DNA of 64,000 nucleotides from Nannobrachium achirus (taxonomy: Eukaryota > Chordata > Actinopteri > Myctophiformes > Myctophidae), in assembly GCA_963921795.1 (NCBI GenBank), contig OY997641.1:57998950-58062949 (forward strand), read 5' to 3'. A model generated the notes under the pieces. The model was not told the origin of the DNA. It saw only the letters and a program-made list of their open reading frames with translations, and made no database searches. Every line of letters starts with the position of its first letter. Position 1 is the stretch's first letter. The position numbers and the translations under genes were made by a program. Positions 21,302-32,348 of the stretch are shown one piece after another.

Positions 21302-24300
21302 TTAGGGCTTGTCTGCATGCGGATACTGGTTCCTATCACTGTGCTGTGGACCCATAAGACATCTACATACATCATAACTTGACACCGTGGCACAAAGGAC
21401 ATCACATCTCACAGGCACAGGTCTGTGCAGATTCTTCCGAGGTGATTTTGGAGGACTTGCCTGCATATGGAAACAAAATAACTTTTTCAGGCATGACAAT
21501 GGAAACCCTGTGTGTTGCTTCGCGCATAATTGTGACATTTTGTATGTGTCTAAATTAAATAACACTTGAAAAACAGAGACACTTTGCTTTGAATTTACCT
21601 TGCTGCCCTTTGGACGAGCTGGGCACTCCACAGGGCTGTTCAGGTTGGATGGCTGGAATGCTTCCATAGCATCCAAGACTTTAGGGCTAAACCACACAGG
21701 ATTTCGAGGGATTGAACTCTCTGGTGAGCCGTCCTTTTGTAGAAACAAAGAACAAAAAAGAAAGAAAGAAAAAAGAAAGAAAGGGATTATGATTATTAAA
21801 TGAGCGATAAGTATAAATCCACATGATCCGTTTCTCATTTCTCATGCCGTCTGTCTTTTACTCAAACTCTAGACTGGTTATTATCTCATAGACTATTGTA
21901 TGTAGTTATATCATCAGTCTGCCACTGCCATGCTATAAAAAACCCACAGACACACAGACTTCATGTGTGTCTCTGTTCACTTCATGTCAGCCTGTAAAGT
22001 AGCTATGTATTTGTTACTGTCATTAAAAGTGTCATTACCCGCTTCCAGTTTTTTTCGATTGCTAAAACAAATTTTTCAAAACTGTATGTTTTTTTTCTTC
22101 AAAACTGCACAAACAAAACTCCAAACATTACAAACAAATTGCTAAACCCTGGCATCCCTTTGCAAAACAACTCTTTGCCATCAAATCTGTTAACATGTTC
22201 ACAAAATGGAACTTGTGTTTTCATTTGGTAAACACAGCCATATTTTCACATGACACACACATACCATTCATTGAATAAACACAACTAAGCTTTTGGCTGA
22301 ACACTACCAAGCATGTACAGAACACTGAAGAGCAAAACTGAAAACACAATTGTCGAAATGGAACACCATAAGAATGACCATGGCTCTGGAGAATATAATA
22401 AGATATTTCTCCTTTTGTAAAATGACTCAGTGTAGGCCTACCTTTTTCATAGTCAAACATAAAACAGCACACAAATATGCAGCCAAAACAAGTTTTGATT
22501 TACAGTAAATTAGGCACCATGCCTCTGGTCAGAGATGCATGGGCACAAAAAACAAAAAAAATATATATATATTTTGAAAGAAATTGGTCAGTACTTGGTC
22601 TAATACTGACCAGGATACTGTCACCAAGATACTATCCATATATTTTGAAAGAAATTGGTCAGTACTTGGTCTAATACTGACCAGGATACTGTCACCAAGA
22701 TACTATCCTGGTGTTTGTACCTGTATTTCACTTTCTTTTTTGGTATTTTGTGCCCATCTCTGCCTCCGGTTCCTGTCTCAATGTTCAGTTGTGCAACAAC
22801 TGAACACTCAGAGTGTCAAGAAGGAAAGTCAGAGTTTAAAATGCTAAGGAAATCTAAAGTAGTAACAAATTGAGTCAAAAAACTAACTGCACACTGATTT
22901 GGTTACATCACGGAGAGGAGACACCAGGATGTTGGCTACAACTGTACGTGTGACACAGCATGCTGTCTATTAACGATACTTTCCTACACCAAGACTTCTC
23001 CCCCACTCATTTACACAAAATTGTCAGAAAATAGCAGATCTACAAGCTAACAGACTGTAACGCTAAATGGACTGTATCTTTGTGGAATAGAGCACCTGTT
23101 TGATTCACTAGTCAAAGCTATCTGGGCAGTTGATTGAGAACAATGTTTGCTACTCCTAAATAACACCAAGTCAGTAGAGCACAAACTGGCCCTAACAGTA
23201 AGTATGAAGACGGTTTTAACCTTTTGCTGTTGCTGCTGCTGCTGCTGCTGTAAGACCCAAGCAGACTGCGCAGGACGTACAGGATGTTGCCTCATCTGAA
23301 ATGAGAAATGCAGATTGATGAGTGAAATGTGAATACTAAGGATATGTGATATCAACCTTTGACCATTAACCCATACATCCATCTGTTACTGTCCAATACA
23401 AATATTAACCAATACTGATATATCGTTGTTGTGGGGTGGAATCCTTGTATGTCCACAACTGTTTGTTTTGTATTTATCATTTTTTAAATGATTTAAACTA
23501 CTAAAAAAATTAAGTTCAAGTAAAAATGCTATTTGATTTTTCCAGAAAGCCCAACTGCCATGCAGACATTTGTTTTTATACTAATATCAGCCAATAATAT
23601 CAGACATCCCTACTTAACATAACATAACATAACATAACAGAGTATCCCTTTTTACAAAGCAGTGACAGCATTCATCACTTACCTTCACAGCAGGTGAGCG
23701 TGGTAAGCGCACTTCCCGACTCACAATGACTCTCGGAGACACTGTACGTATTGGTGTTGGTGGAATGAGTGCTGGCTTGGAATGCAACTTCTTGGGAGAC
23801 ACCTACACATACAAAGAGAAACATTTTTACAGACTACAAAATAGGAACCATGTCATTGTACCTTGTATTTATGTAGTTGTAAGATGTGTGGACAAACCTG
23901 TGCTGTCTGTGCTGTACGCTGCAAATCGTTTTTAACAGCCATGTCAATTGCAATTGAGAAAACAGACTGGCCAACAGAATCACTAAGATGAACCTAAGAG
24001 AGACAAAAACAAATGTTTAGAATCCAATAGACATTGTAATATGTCATTAATTCATATGTTATGTTGTGTTCATATCATGTACAAATAATGCATAATCTTC
24101 ATGTGGTTTTTCGAAACAAAGATTACACTTACGTTGTCGCGACACCAAAGTTCAGACTGTGTCAGTGGGAACAGATCTGTGATACCAGTGTATGTCACAC
24201 CTTAAATATAAATAGATCATAGGTGAGATAAGCAACCATCACGTCACATTCACAAACAATATTATTCAAAAATTACCCTACAAAAACAAATATGTTGCTA

Positions 24301-26624
24301 TATACTGTACATGTAGTGTAATACACTAAAACGTGTACCTGGCCTGAAATGGTTAAAAAGGCCTGCAACAACTTGAACCCTTGCATCCCTATTTCTAGGG
24401 AATATTTGTCACAAATATGCTGTGTACAAGCGCACAATGACTGACATTGTTAAATCAACCTAACAACACATTATCTGTTGTGTATGCATTTCCATTACTC
24501 ACCACAGAAATTAGCTGCACTTTTAAAAGCATCACGAAGAGCGTTCTGCTGTCCAATGTTAACATTCAGGCGCGGCGGAAAATCAAGGACGAAAACCTAT
24601 AAAAAACACAAGTGTTGAGTGTCAAAAACAACATCTTCTCAAACTTTGAGAAGCATTAAAAGAAGCACGATAGAAAAAAGTATTGGAAGAAACAACTTAC
24701 ATGTTTCCAGCGCAACAAGGCTGTTTGCAGCAGCCTGCGGAAGTCATCTCCTGCTTGACTCACACTGTGACCACTAATGTCATTACTAGTAGCCAAAATG
24801 CAGACCATGTCCGGCACATGTGGCACGTCAGCGTGTTTCACTTCAAGTTCCAAGTCTGCTGCTTTGGCACCGGGGTATGACATGAAACCAAAGCTGACGT
24901 CAGAGTTGGGCATGTTGATATATCCATCAACAATGGAGCGTAAATGAGAGTCCCCAATTACGACTGCAAACTGTTTCAAGGGAAGAAAAAAACAGAAACA
25001 AATCAATGCTTTTTTGCTTAACAATCACATTCACTCCTCAACAATTAATACACAAGTAAATGAAGGTACCTTCTTCTTTGACAAGTCCGCTGGGAAGACA
25101 CACTTGCACTGCTTTCCTGTCAGCTGTGAAGTTGGCCACTTCCTGACAGAGTGACGTGTGCCTGTGCCACCAGCTGGTAGCTAAAAACACACAGACCGAT
25201 GAAAGATGTGTTCACAGTACATTTTTGCCATTTTGCCAGACATGTTAATCCGAAGTGCTTAGCAGTGATTAGCAGCTAATACATCACTGTCACTACATGA
25301 ACAATCAATATAGATGACGGAAGGGGAATGTTATGTTAGTGTTATGATTTTAGCAGAAGTCTGAAGAGGTGAAACTTCAGTACACAGCAAAAGCTAGGGG
25401 ATGATTCTGTAACTCTAAATGCCACTGCCAGTTGACTCCACAGTTTGCAAGCAGCAGGGAGAACAGTCTAGCCATGATTGAATTTCTGTCCTGGGGTTTT
25501 TTAACTAAAGTTCTGTCACCATCCCTGTGTTGCCTGATTGCACTGAACATGTAGCGTTGTAAGGCTTGATCAAGATTTGCTGAATAAAAGTTTGACACAG
25601 GTGTACTTTGCCTTCATATTGCTCAACCAGGCAAGTGCTCTTTTAAGAGAGAACCAAACGAGCTCAAAACACAACACCAGATATCTGTGAAAACACATGA
25701 ACACAGCCAGAGTGCTTTGTCCTCTGTTCTGTGTAATGTAAAAAAGAAGCACTGTGTAACATACAGTATGATGTGGTGTTTTGACTGCCACAATAATTAA
25801 AATTCTGAAATAGCATACCTGTTCAGCCATTGTAATCTGGCTGCTGGCTCCAGGACACTTGCAAAGGCGAGCCACCTGTTTGATTGAATAATTTATTATA
25901 AGTTTGCATAAGAAACTTTTCCACTGCAAAAGTTATCCTGGAAGTTAATCCATTTCACAACAGAATATTTGCATGACATTATTATGTGATCCCCACAAAT
26001 AAGTCACTGCAGTATACCTTGCGCGCTGGTGAGGAGGAAGGTGTAGATGTTCTTTGTTTTACATCAACCTGGACCAATGGTTGCACAAGGTTTTCCATCT
26101 AAAAGACAAAACACACAAAAAAAGAAAAACATGATGAAATTAACTGTGATACAAAATGACAATATAGAGAACTGACATAAGATGAACACTTTATTAATAC
26201 AAACACTTCAACATTCAGCTGCATACATTTATTTTACTTGGGGGTGATCAATGATACTGCTTTGTATCAAAGTTGAATCCAAAGACTCATGTTCCGGAGT
26301 ATATCCAGAGTTTTTGCCAGACATATTGCCAGAGGTTTTGCCAGAGGTCTTGTCAGAGGTCTTGCCAGAGTTTTCTGTAGTATTTGTGGTTTTGTCAGAG
26401 TTTTCAGTGGTATTTGAGAATTCCCTCTCTCCAAAGGAGAATCCAAGAGGGAATTCCTGCTCCTCTCCACGAGGTTCTAGCTTCTCAGCAGAAGCTCTAC
26501 TTACCATTTGAGCAGAGGGCTCACCCTCATCCTCCTCAGAGGTTTGAGGCGGAAGAGGAATAGGGCAGCTGACCTTTTTCCTCTTCGTGGATTCCCGCTG
26601 TTGTATTCCTTTCTTGCGAGGCAT
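21302..26624 (-). CDS. 12-exon SGNH/GDSL-hydrolase-like gene
   Basis: Exons, 5' to 3': 26624-26505, 26098-26018, 25875-25819, 25180-25070, 24970-24701, 24596-24503, 24200-24133, 23993-23898, 23802-23683, 23295-23221, 21733-21599, 21460-21302 (stop). Every intron begins GT and ends AG, and every junction keeps phase, giving about 461 residues. Exons 5-8 hold the four SGNH blocks: GDSH (Ser131), YPGA (Gly157), ATSND (Asn186) and DNVH (Asp266, His269). Family members hydrolyse esters or act as acetyl-esterases; the substrate here is unknown. Upstream exons are basic and Cys-containing (LTGKQCKCVF). Exon 10 has nine Gln in a row from CAG/CAA. The last exons are Pro-rich. I recall similar uncharacterised multi-copy proteins in other fish genomes, but cannot check. 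Exon 1 and the adjoining intron are shared with the Helentron N-terminal region. Confidence 0.82.
22571..22712. repeat. 71-bp tandem duplication in intron 10
   Basis: TTTTGAAAGAAATTGGTCAG to ACTATCCATATA occurs twice with an exact 71-bp offset. It is flanked by inverted sequences (GAGATGCATGGGCACAAAA near 22530 and TTTTGTGCCCATCTCTGCC near 22748), so it may be the centre of a foldback element of about 22505-22790. Confidence 0.8.
23620..23640. repeat. (AACAT)n short tandem repeat
   Basis: Four to five AACAT pentamers in the intron between SGNH exons 9 and 10. Confidence 0.9.
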
Positions 26625-26760
26625 CTGAAAAACATGCATTGACAGTTCAATGAAAGTTTGTACATTTGTATTATACAAGTATACTAAAAGAACAGTTTGA
26701 ATAGGCAAATTAGTGATACTGAATACATGAGTTTGTAACAATATTACATTTCACATAAGT
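26229..26760 (-). repeat. second copy of the Helentron 5' coding region
   Basis: On the minus strand this matches 20460-20876: the leader (TNLPIQTVLLVYLYNTN in translation), the MPRKKG exon, SRASAEKLE, the EFPLGFSFGEREF palindrome segment, and TPEHESLDSTLIQSSIIDHP, ending at HPQV where the first C76-like domain would begin. It differs by a longer exon 1 (adding the acidic EEDEGEPSAQM part) and additional GKTSGK-type codons. The domain coding itself is absent. Here it forms exon 1 and part of intron 1 of the SGNH gene. Confidence 0.9.
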
Positions 26761-26764
26761 TAAT

Positions 26765-27680
26765 TGATTCTATATATAGATATTGTATACACATGTTGTC
26801 AAACATAAACCCTTCCTAAATCATGTTACTCAATTAAAGCATCACTGGTTCTGATGATTGACATTAATTTATTTTTAGTTTATTAAAAAATAAGCATCTT
26901 GACAATATTAGACTTGCAAAAGATTATTAACTACAAAAGCAAAATATTATTAACCAAGCATAAAAGAACAAATTTGCTTGTTGACACCATTTAATGATTC
27001 CAAAAGGTTTCAAAAGTTGTTTACATTTCACTCTACTTGACTGATAAGTGAAACACAAAATGTAATTCATCACATAAGTGCACTATATCTTCTTACCTGA
27101 TATTTATATTCACGATGAAGGCAGAATAGAAACATGAAGGCAGAATAGAAATATGGGGGAAAAGGAATACAATTATATTAGTTAAATGACTATAGGATTA
27201 CAAAACACAAACTGAATTTGTTTATTGAGAATATTCAACTGATGATTTCAAGTTTAAATAGCAGTATTGATTTCACCATCTACTTGACTGATAATTGATA
27301 CACACAAAAGGTAATTCATCACATAAGTGCACTATATGTTCTTACCTGATATTTAAAGTCACAATGAGTCACAAATGAATGAAGGCAGAATAGACATGAA
27401 AAGAAAAAAGGAATACAATTGATTAGTCATTCACTTTAATGTTAACTGCTTGAGATGAACAACCTGTCATATTACCATTACTGTATAACTGCATGTTGCA
27501 GAACTGAAAAGTAACTATTTTCTGACTGTTTCACTTGATTGTTGCTCATGATATTGTTAACATATTCATTCATTTGATAAAACCAATGTACTTCAATCAT
27601 AATGAAGTGCAGCATAACTAACTAAAAGTAGCAGATGAAAACAAATGACCATAGAAGCAAGACATCTAATAAAACACCAC
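26765..27680. other. AT-rich stretch without a recognised gene
   Basis: It contains two partial direct copies of about 90 bp (CACATAAGTGCACTATAT.TTCTTACCTGATATTTA near 27071 and 27320, each followed by ATGAAGGCAGAATAGA). These look like an ancient local duplication. No coding signal was seen. Confidence 0.5.
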
Positions 27681-27684
27681 TAAT

Positions 27685-28076
27685 TTAAAGGGTCACCACT
27701 TTTGAATCTATTTTCATATAATTGGTCCTCACTAATGTTCATGATAAAATAGCATAATTCTTTTCTACTCAGTCTGTCTCAGAGGATGACTGTGGGGCAG
27801 GTCAGAAACCCATTGTCTTGTGACATCAATGGAGAATCCAAGCCAATAGAAAATACAGGCTTTCTATTCTTGACAAGTTCCAATGTTTAAGTGGGAGCCA
27901 TTGTTCTCGCGAATAGAAAAATACTGTCAAACGTTGATGTCACAAGACTATGGATTTCTGACCTTCCCACAGCTCTCCTAAGAGACTTTTTTTGCGATGT
28001 TATTATGAACATTAGTGAGGGCCTATTATATGAAGATACTGTAGGTTCAAAAGTGGCAAAGTCATCCTTTAAGTAT
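27685..28076. mobile_element. MITE-like foldback, about 390 bp
   Basis: TTTAAAGGGTCACCACTTTTGAA and ATTGGTCCTCACTAATGTTCAT on the left are answered by ATGAACATTAGTGAGGGCC and TTCAAAAGTGGCAAAGTCATCCTTTAA on the right (imperfect ~65-bp arms). The central 200 bp contains a further inverted pair (TTGTCTTGTGACATCAA and TTGATGTCACAAGAC). Ends of the form TTTAAAGG...CCTTTAA fit a TTAA-targeting MITE. The 64-codon open frame inside is not a gene. Confidence 0.8.
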
Positions 28077-28704
28077 CTAATATAAGTCAGACTTTTTAGA
28101 CAATTGTAATTGATATAAAATTGCTTATTACTTATATTGCATATAATTGTTTGTTCTCACCCTATGTTGAAAATCACCATGAAGATAGAGTAGAAACATG
28201 AAGCAACCCAATTAGCTTCATTAAAAAAATTACACTGTGCCAGTTATAATTAAATTCAAAAGCTGGAATACTACTACAAGAGTGGAACACTATAATGACA
28301 AAGTATGTCATGCAAGTCTCTGGCCTAAAGAAATCCCATGTAAAAATGACAAATGTGCATCTTTTTTCTAATGGCCAGCAGAGGGTGACTACATGCTTTG
28401 TTTATCTATTAGTAGGTGCATAGTTTGTTTCAAGTCTGCTGTCACAACCTAAAATTAGCATCATGAGTAAATAATCTAATACTCTTTACATTTTATGGTA
28501 TCAGCCTATTTTAATAAGCCTTTGCAAAATAGTAGCTAATGAAAAAAAAATAGTTGCAAAACAGAGAGCCTACATAAGAGACTAATTTAAAGGAGAAGTA
28601 TTTATTTGGTGTAAAGAAGTGGTCCAGTAGTCTCGTTTTGAAAAGATGCCATATATTCCATTTTTGTTTGAGCTGCTTAGGGAAGGTTAGCCAAGTCTTT
28701 GACC

Positions 28705-29240
28705 AATCTGGGAACTAAATGCTTACCAATAGCTGTTTACACAAATGTGTTCATAAAGGTGTCTACTATGACATCTGAACTTTTTAAAACCCAACTCCCT
28801 TGGGAAACTGTCTAGGTTACTTTACTATAAAAGAAAATACCCCCCAAAAAAGTAGCATGTGATGGGTCAAAATAGGATTTTTCATGATTCTGAATCCAAT
28901 GCAAGCATTTGTTTTGCAGGAAAAACATTCCTTGGGCAAAAAGCGGCCCCCAGAAAACTATGGTTTAGTGACGAATCATCACTTTTCACAGAGCAAAACA
29001 CATGCTTGCATAGGATTCAGAATCATGAAAAAACCCTAGTTTGACCACTCACATGCTACTTAAAGCATATGTATTTTTTTGTATTATTTTCCTGTAAAGT
29101 AAAGTCAATGAGACCCCAACTTTGATTGGCTCCCACAAACTTGGGAGTTAGGTTTGAAAAAGTTCAGATGTGATAGTAGACACCTTTATGAACACATTTT
29201 GTGAAGAAAGCTATTGGTAAGCATTTAGTTCCCAGAACTA
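28705..29240. mobile_element. long foldback MITE, about 535 bp, with nested arms
   Basis: Left arm TGGGAACTAAATGCTTACCA through CTGAACTTTTTAAAACCCAA pairs with the right arm ending GGTAAGCATTTAGTTCCCAG, about 90 bp each. An inner pair (GTAGCATGTGATGGGTCAAA through ATTCTGAATCC at about 28853-28900, and GGATTCAGAATCATGAAAAAACC through CACATGCTACT at about 29010-29063) makes nearly the whole element one imperfect hairpin. No transposase was seen. Confidence 0.82.
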
Positions 29241-29664
29241 CGGATATCTGGGCACCAAAACCATCTGGGCTCTGGAGACATGAGGGCACGGGGACTAACT
29301 AGATAGGCCTACATGTGGGCACCTGGACAACTGGGCATCAAAACCATCTGAGCACTAGGGATGTGTGGGCACCTGGTAATTTGGGTACTAGGGACATGCC
29401 GGCACCTGAATTTATTTAACACACTGTTCTATAAACCAGGTCTATGAAAACAAGCTCAAAAGAAGTAACCAGTTTCACCATGTGAGCCTTATTACATTAG
29501 CCATTTTCAAAAATAATTCTTGAATGCAGGCCAAATAAGCAACTACACTCCAGAATCCAGCCCAAACAATAGCAACCTGCAACTATGAATATTTACAAAC
29601 AACTTTACAAGAACACAAGTTCAAAGTTGCTTATAATAAGCAGACCTGGCAACACTGTCCAACT

Positions 29665-29692
29665 AATGCCAAGTATTTTTTTTTTTTTTTTG
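29665..29692. repeat. T-rich tract
   Basis: A run of about 18 T after AAGTATTT. It could be the tail of a minus-strand retroelement scrap, but no element body was recognised beside it. Confidence 0.6.
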
Positions 29693-29874
29693 GTGGAGAG
29701 CGACCTTTACAAAAAAAATGTATAAAAGAATGGTAGGCTACTGTTAAAAAAATAGAGGGGATTTCTCAAGGATAGAGAAAACAGCAGGGCCAATTAATCC
29801 ACTAGCCAGCTTAAGCATCTGCCTGTCTAGTAAAGCTGTCCTTCCAGGCAGACCCCAATGTTTGGGGGTTTAAA

Positions 29875-30090
29875 GCAGGGGTTCCCAAACTTTTTTGTCT
29901 CAGGGCACCCCATAAATATATTTTTAATCCGAGGCATAATTTTCATTCCCAGCACCTTATATTTATAGCATATCTTTGTTGTTGGGTGGAAACTTTGTAT
30001 GTCCAAAACCATTCGTTTTGTATTTATCATCTATAAAATTTACTAAACTAGTGAAAACAGCAGATCTACAAGCACACAATGCCTCGCATC
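29875..30090. mobile_element. hAT-type MITE end fragment
   Basis: CAGGGGTTCCCAAACTTTTT at 29876 is a typical hAT terminal inverted repeat. The following sequence (GTTGTTGGGTGGAAACTTTGTATGTCC, TTTGTATTTATCAT) recurs near 23425-23490, so the family is represented twice. The other terminus was not found, so this is a partial copy. Confidence 0.65.
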
Positions 30091-30199
30091 GCTCATGATA
30101 ACAACAACATACAGTAAATGCTTCATCCTTGAACAAACTCACCTTAAATTTTCAATGCTCTCCCAATGGTGTACATTTTGAAAATGGCTATATTTGTTT

Positions 30200-30545
30200 G
30201 GTCAAAGCATGTGTGAAGGGAGGGTGATTTTTGCAGGTCTTTCGGTCAGAGTGTATCAATAAAGCAACTGGGTTATGAACTGTTGGTCCGACCAGTTTAA
30301 CATTCACCAGGTTAGCTTTCACCAGCATCGGCAGGTTAGCGTTCACCAGCATCAGCAGGTTAGCATTCACCAGCATTAGTTTTACTGAGGTTAGGGTTAA
30401 GGTTAGGTTTAGGTGTCTGTCCCCCCTGACTTTCATCACCTCCGTGCAGCCAATCACAAGCGTCTGCTGCCTTAACCCAGTTGCTTTTTTGATACACTCG
30501 GACTTAAAGACCTGCAAAAAACACTGTCCCCATGTGTGAAGGACC
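30200..30545. mobile_element. foldback MITE, about 340 bp
   Basis: GGTGATTTTTGCAGGTCTTTCGGTCAGAGTGTATCAATAAAGCAACTGGGTTA pairs with AACCCAGTTGCTTTTTTGATACACTCGGACTTAAAGACCTGCAAAA. Between them, at about 30297-30378, lie three copies of a 24-bp unit (AGGTTAGCNTTCACCAGCATC). Confidence 0.75.
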
Positions 30546-30828
30546 CAGATGACCCACAATGCAAAGCAATTTAGCTGCCATTAGCAAAGCCTGAACAAAT
30601 AAACAACCCATGCTTTATGATATAACCTATATAACTTCTAATTGTATATAAAAGAAATACAGTAAATAGGTTATTTGGATTTATAATAAAACAATCATTT
30701 AATCCAGAAGTTGGGGCACAACCAGGGTTGCCATGTTCTTTTATTATAAGCGACTTGGTCTTGTTTTTCTGTAAATTAGCTTGTAAATATTGGTATAGTA
30801 GTAGCAGGTTGTGGTTAGGGTCTGTTGG

Positions 30829-30852
30829 GGGGGGGGGGGGGGGGGGGGGGGT
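30829..30852. repeat. poly(G) run of about 23 bases
   Basis: An uninterrupted G tract directly before the GTACAGTAAG satellite. Long G runs are assembly-sensitive, so the length may not be exact. Confidence 0.9.
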
Positions 30853-30854
30853 AA

Positions 30855-31350
30855 AAGTACAGTACAGTAAGGTACAGTCAGGTACAGTAGAGTACACTAG
30901 CGTACAGTAAAATACAAAACAGTAAGGTATAGTAAGGTACAGTAAAGTACATTAAATTTCAGTACAATAAGGTACAATAGAGTGCATTAAAGTACAGTAC
31001 AGTAAGGTACAGAAGAGTACATTAAAGTACAGTACAGTAAGGTATAGTAAGATACAGTAGAGTACATTAAAGTACAGTAAAGTACAGTAAAGTACAGTAA
31101 TGTACAGTAAGGTACAGAAGAGTACAGTAAAATACAATACAGTACGGTACAGCAGAGTACAGTACAGTAAGGTACAGCAGAGTACAGTAAAGTACAGTAG
31201 TGTACAGTCAAGTACGGTAAAGTATAGTACAGTAAGGTACAGAACAGTAAGGTACAGTAGTACAGTACAGTACAGTAAGGTACAGTACAGTAAGGTACAG
31301 TAAGGTGTACAGTACAGCACAGTAAGGTACAGTACAGTACTTTATTGTGA
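30855..31350. repeat. GTACAGTAAG decamer satellite
   Basis: About 500 bp of degenerate 5- and 10-bp units (GTACAGTAAG, GTACAGTAGA, GTACATTAAA). Open frames on both strands are repeat artefacts (LLYCT- and KVQYS-type repeats). GTAC palindromes recur at roughly every decamer. Confidence 0.95.
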
Positions 31351-31759
31351 CCGTCCTTTCGTAACATTTTGGCTTCACCTGTTGTGACATCACCTGTCCA
31401 TATATGGGCATTCCCAGATGAAGTACTGTTAGGGGAAACACACTAACAGAATCCCTTTCAAGCCCATATATGGAGATCCCTGATGTCATCAATATTAAGC
31501 CCATATCTGGCCAATATACAGTATACATATTGTGTCAATCAAACCAGTGTCGCTCCCACAACACAAGTCACACTTGCAAATGAATTCTGTCCTTGTCACT
31601 TGCATATTAATATTTGGGGAAATATTTTGTCCACATTTTGTACAACTTTGTCCAGAGTCATGTTTATTAAAATGGAAAATGTTCGATGCAGAACACTCCT
31701 GTCAAATGTTTAGATGGACAAGTAGGAAATGGCTGTATACAATAGACTTGTTTTTTCCA

Positions 31760-31828
31760 GTCCAGACAAGGTTTGAACTCCAAACCTGTTGCGTGAAAGG
31801 CATATGCTCTAACCACTACACTGGGACA
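31760..31828 (-). tRNA. tRNA-Val(CAC)-like sequence, probably a tRNA-derived pseudogene or SINE head
   Basis: On the minus strand the A-box region reads AGTGTAGTGGTTAGAGCATA, the anticodon arm CCTTTCACGCAACAGG would give anticodon CAC, and the B-box region reads GAGTTCAAACC. The layout matches vertebrate tRNA-Val (TAGTGTAGTGGTTATCACG). The acceptor stem pairs only partly, so a functional tRNA is unlikely. Confidence 0.55.
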
Positions 31829-31861
31829 GTCACAGCTGTTTATCAGTCATGTTTAATGTAT

Positions 31862-31864
<3 letters not shown>

Positions 31865-31958
<94 letters not shown>
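31865..31958. repeat. (AC)n microsatellite
   Basis: About 94 bp of uninterrupted AC. Confidence 0.98.
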
Positions 31959-31960
<2 letters not shown>

Positions 31961-32285
31961 ACTGGCTTTTTACTTGGGTGTGGTTGGTAGTGAATGATTG
32001 CCAATAGCTTGGCTGGTGTGACTGATTGGTCACTGATTGGTGTGACTTAGAACCGTACATTGCATGTGAAAATAAAAAATACATTCCATTTACTTTACAT
32101 CCTCCCCACGTACAATCCATGCACGTCCAAGTAAGTAAGTAAGTCTCTTGGGAGATTGTTGAATGGCTGTATTCACAACAAATGATGTCATACATAGAAA
32201 ATAACTTCTCTCAAAAAGTATTGCATGTTATCTTTAATAGTAATTGCATTCACAGCAATGTTTTCTAAAATGCATTTTAAAAGTA

Positions 32286-32348
32286 TGCAAGGCTTGAACC
32301 GGAGACCTCTGGAATGACAGACAAAGGCCTTACCAAGTGAGCTATGAA
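32286..32348 (-). tRNA. tRNA-derived fragment (A and B boxes visible)
   Basis: On the minus strand ATAGCTCACTTGGTAAGG (A box) is followed 30 bases later by CCGGTTCAAGCC (B box). The isoacceptor is unclear. A near-identical copy lies at 61395-61456. Probably a SINE head or tRNA pseudogene. Confidence 0.5.

Noticed and set aside
24656-25024. Single-exon 122-codon reading of the SGNH domain
   Set aside because: The codons outside 24701-24970 are intron; clear acceptor and donor sites bound a 90-codon exon.
30952-31367. Open frames of more than 120 codons in the decamer satellite
   Set aside because: A 10-bp repeat without stops keeps frames open on both strands. Composition (LLYCTVLYCT) is pure repeat.
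31760-31828. Functional tRNA-Val gene
   Set aside because: The acceptor stem pairs incompletely and the B box departs from consensus; the sister copies have altered anticodons.
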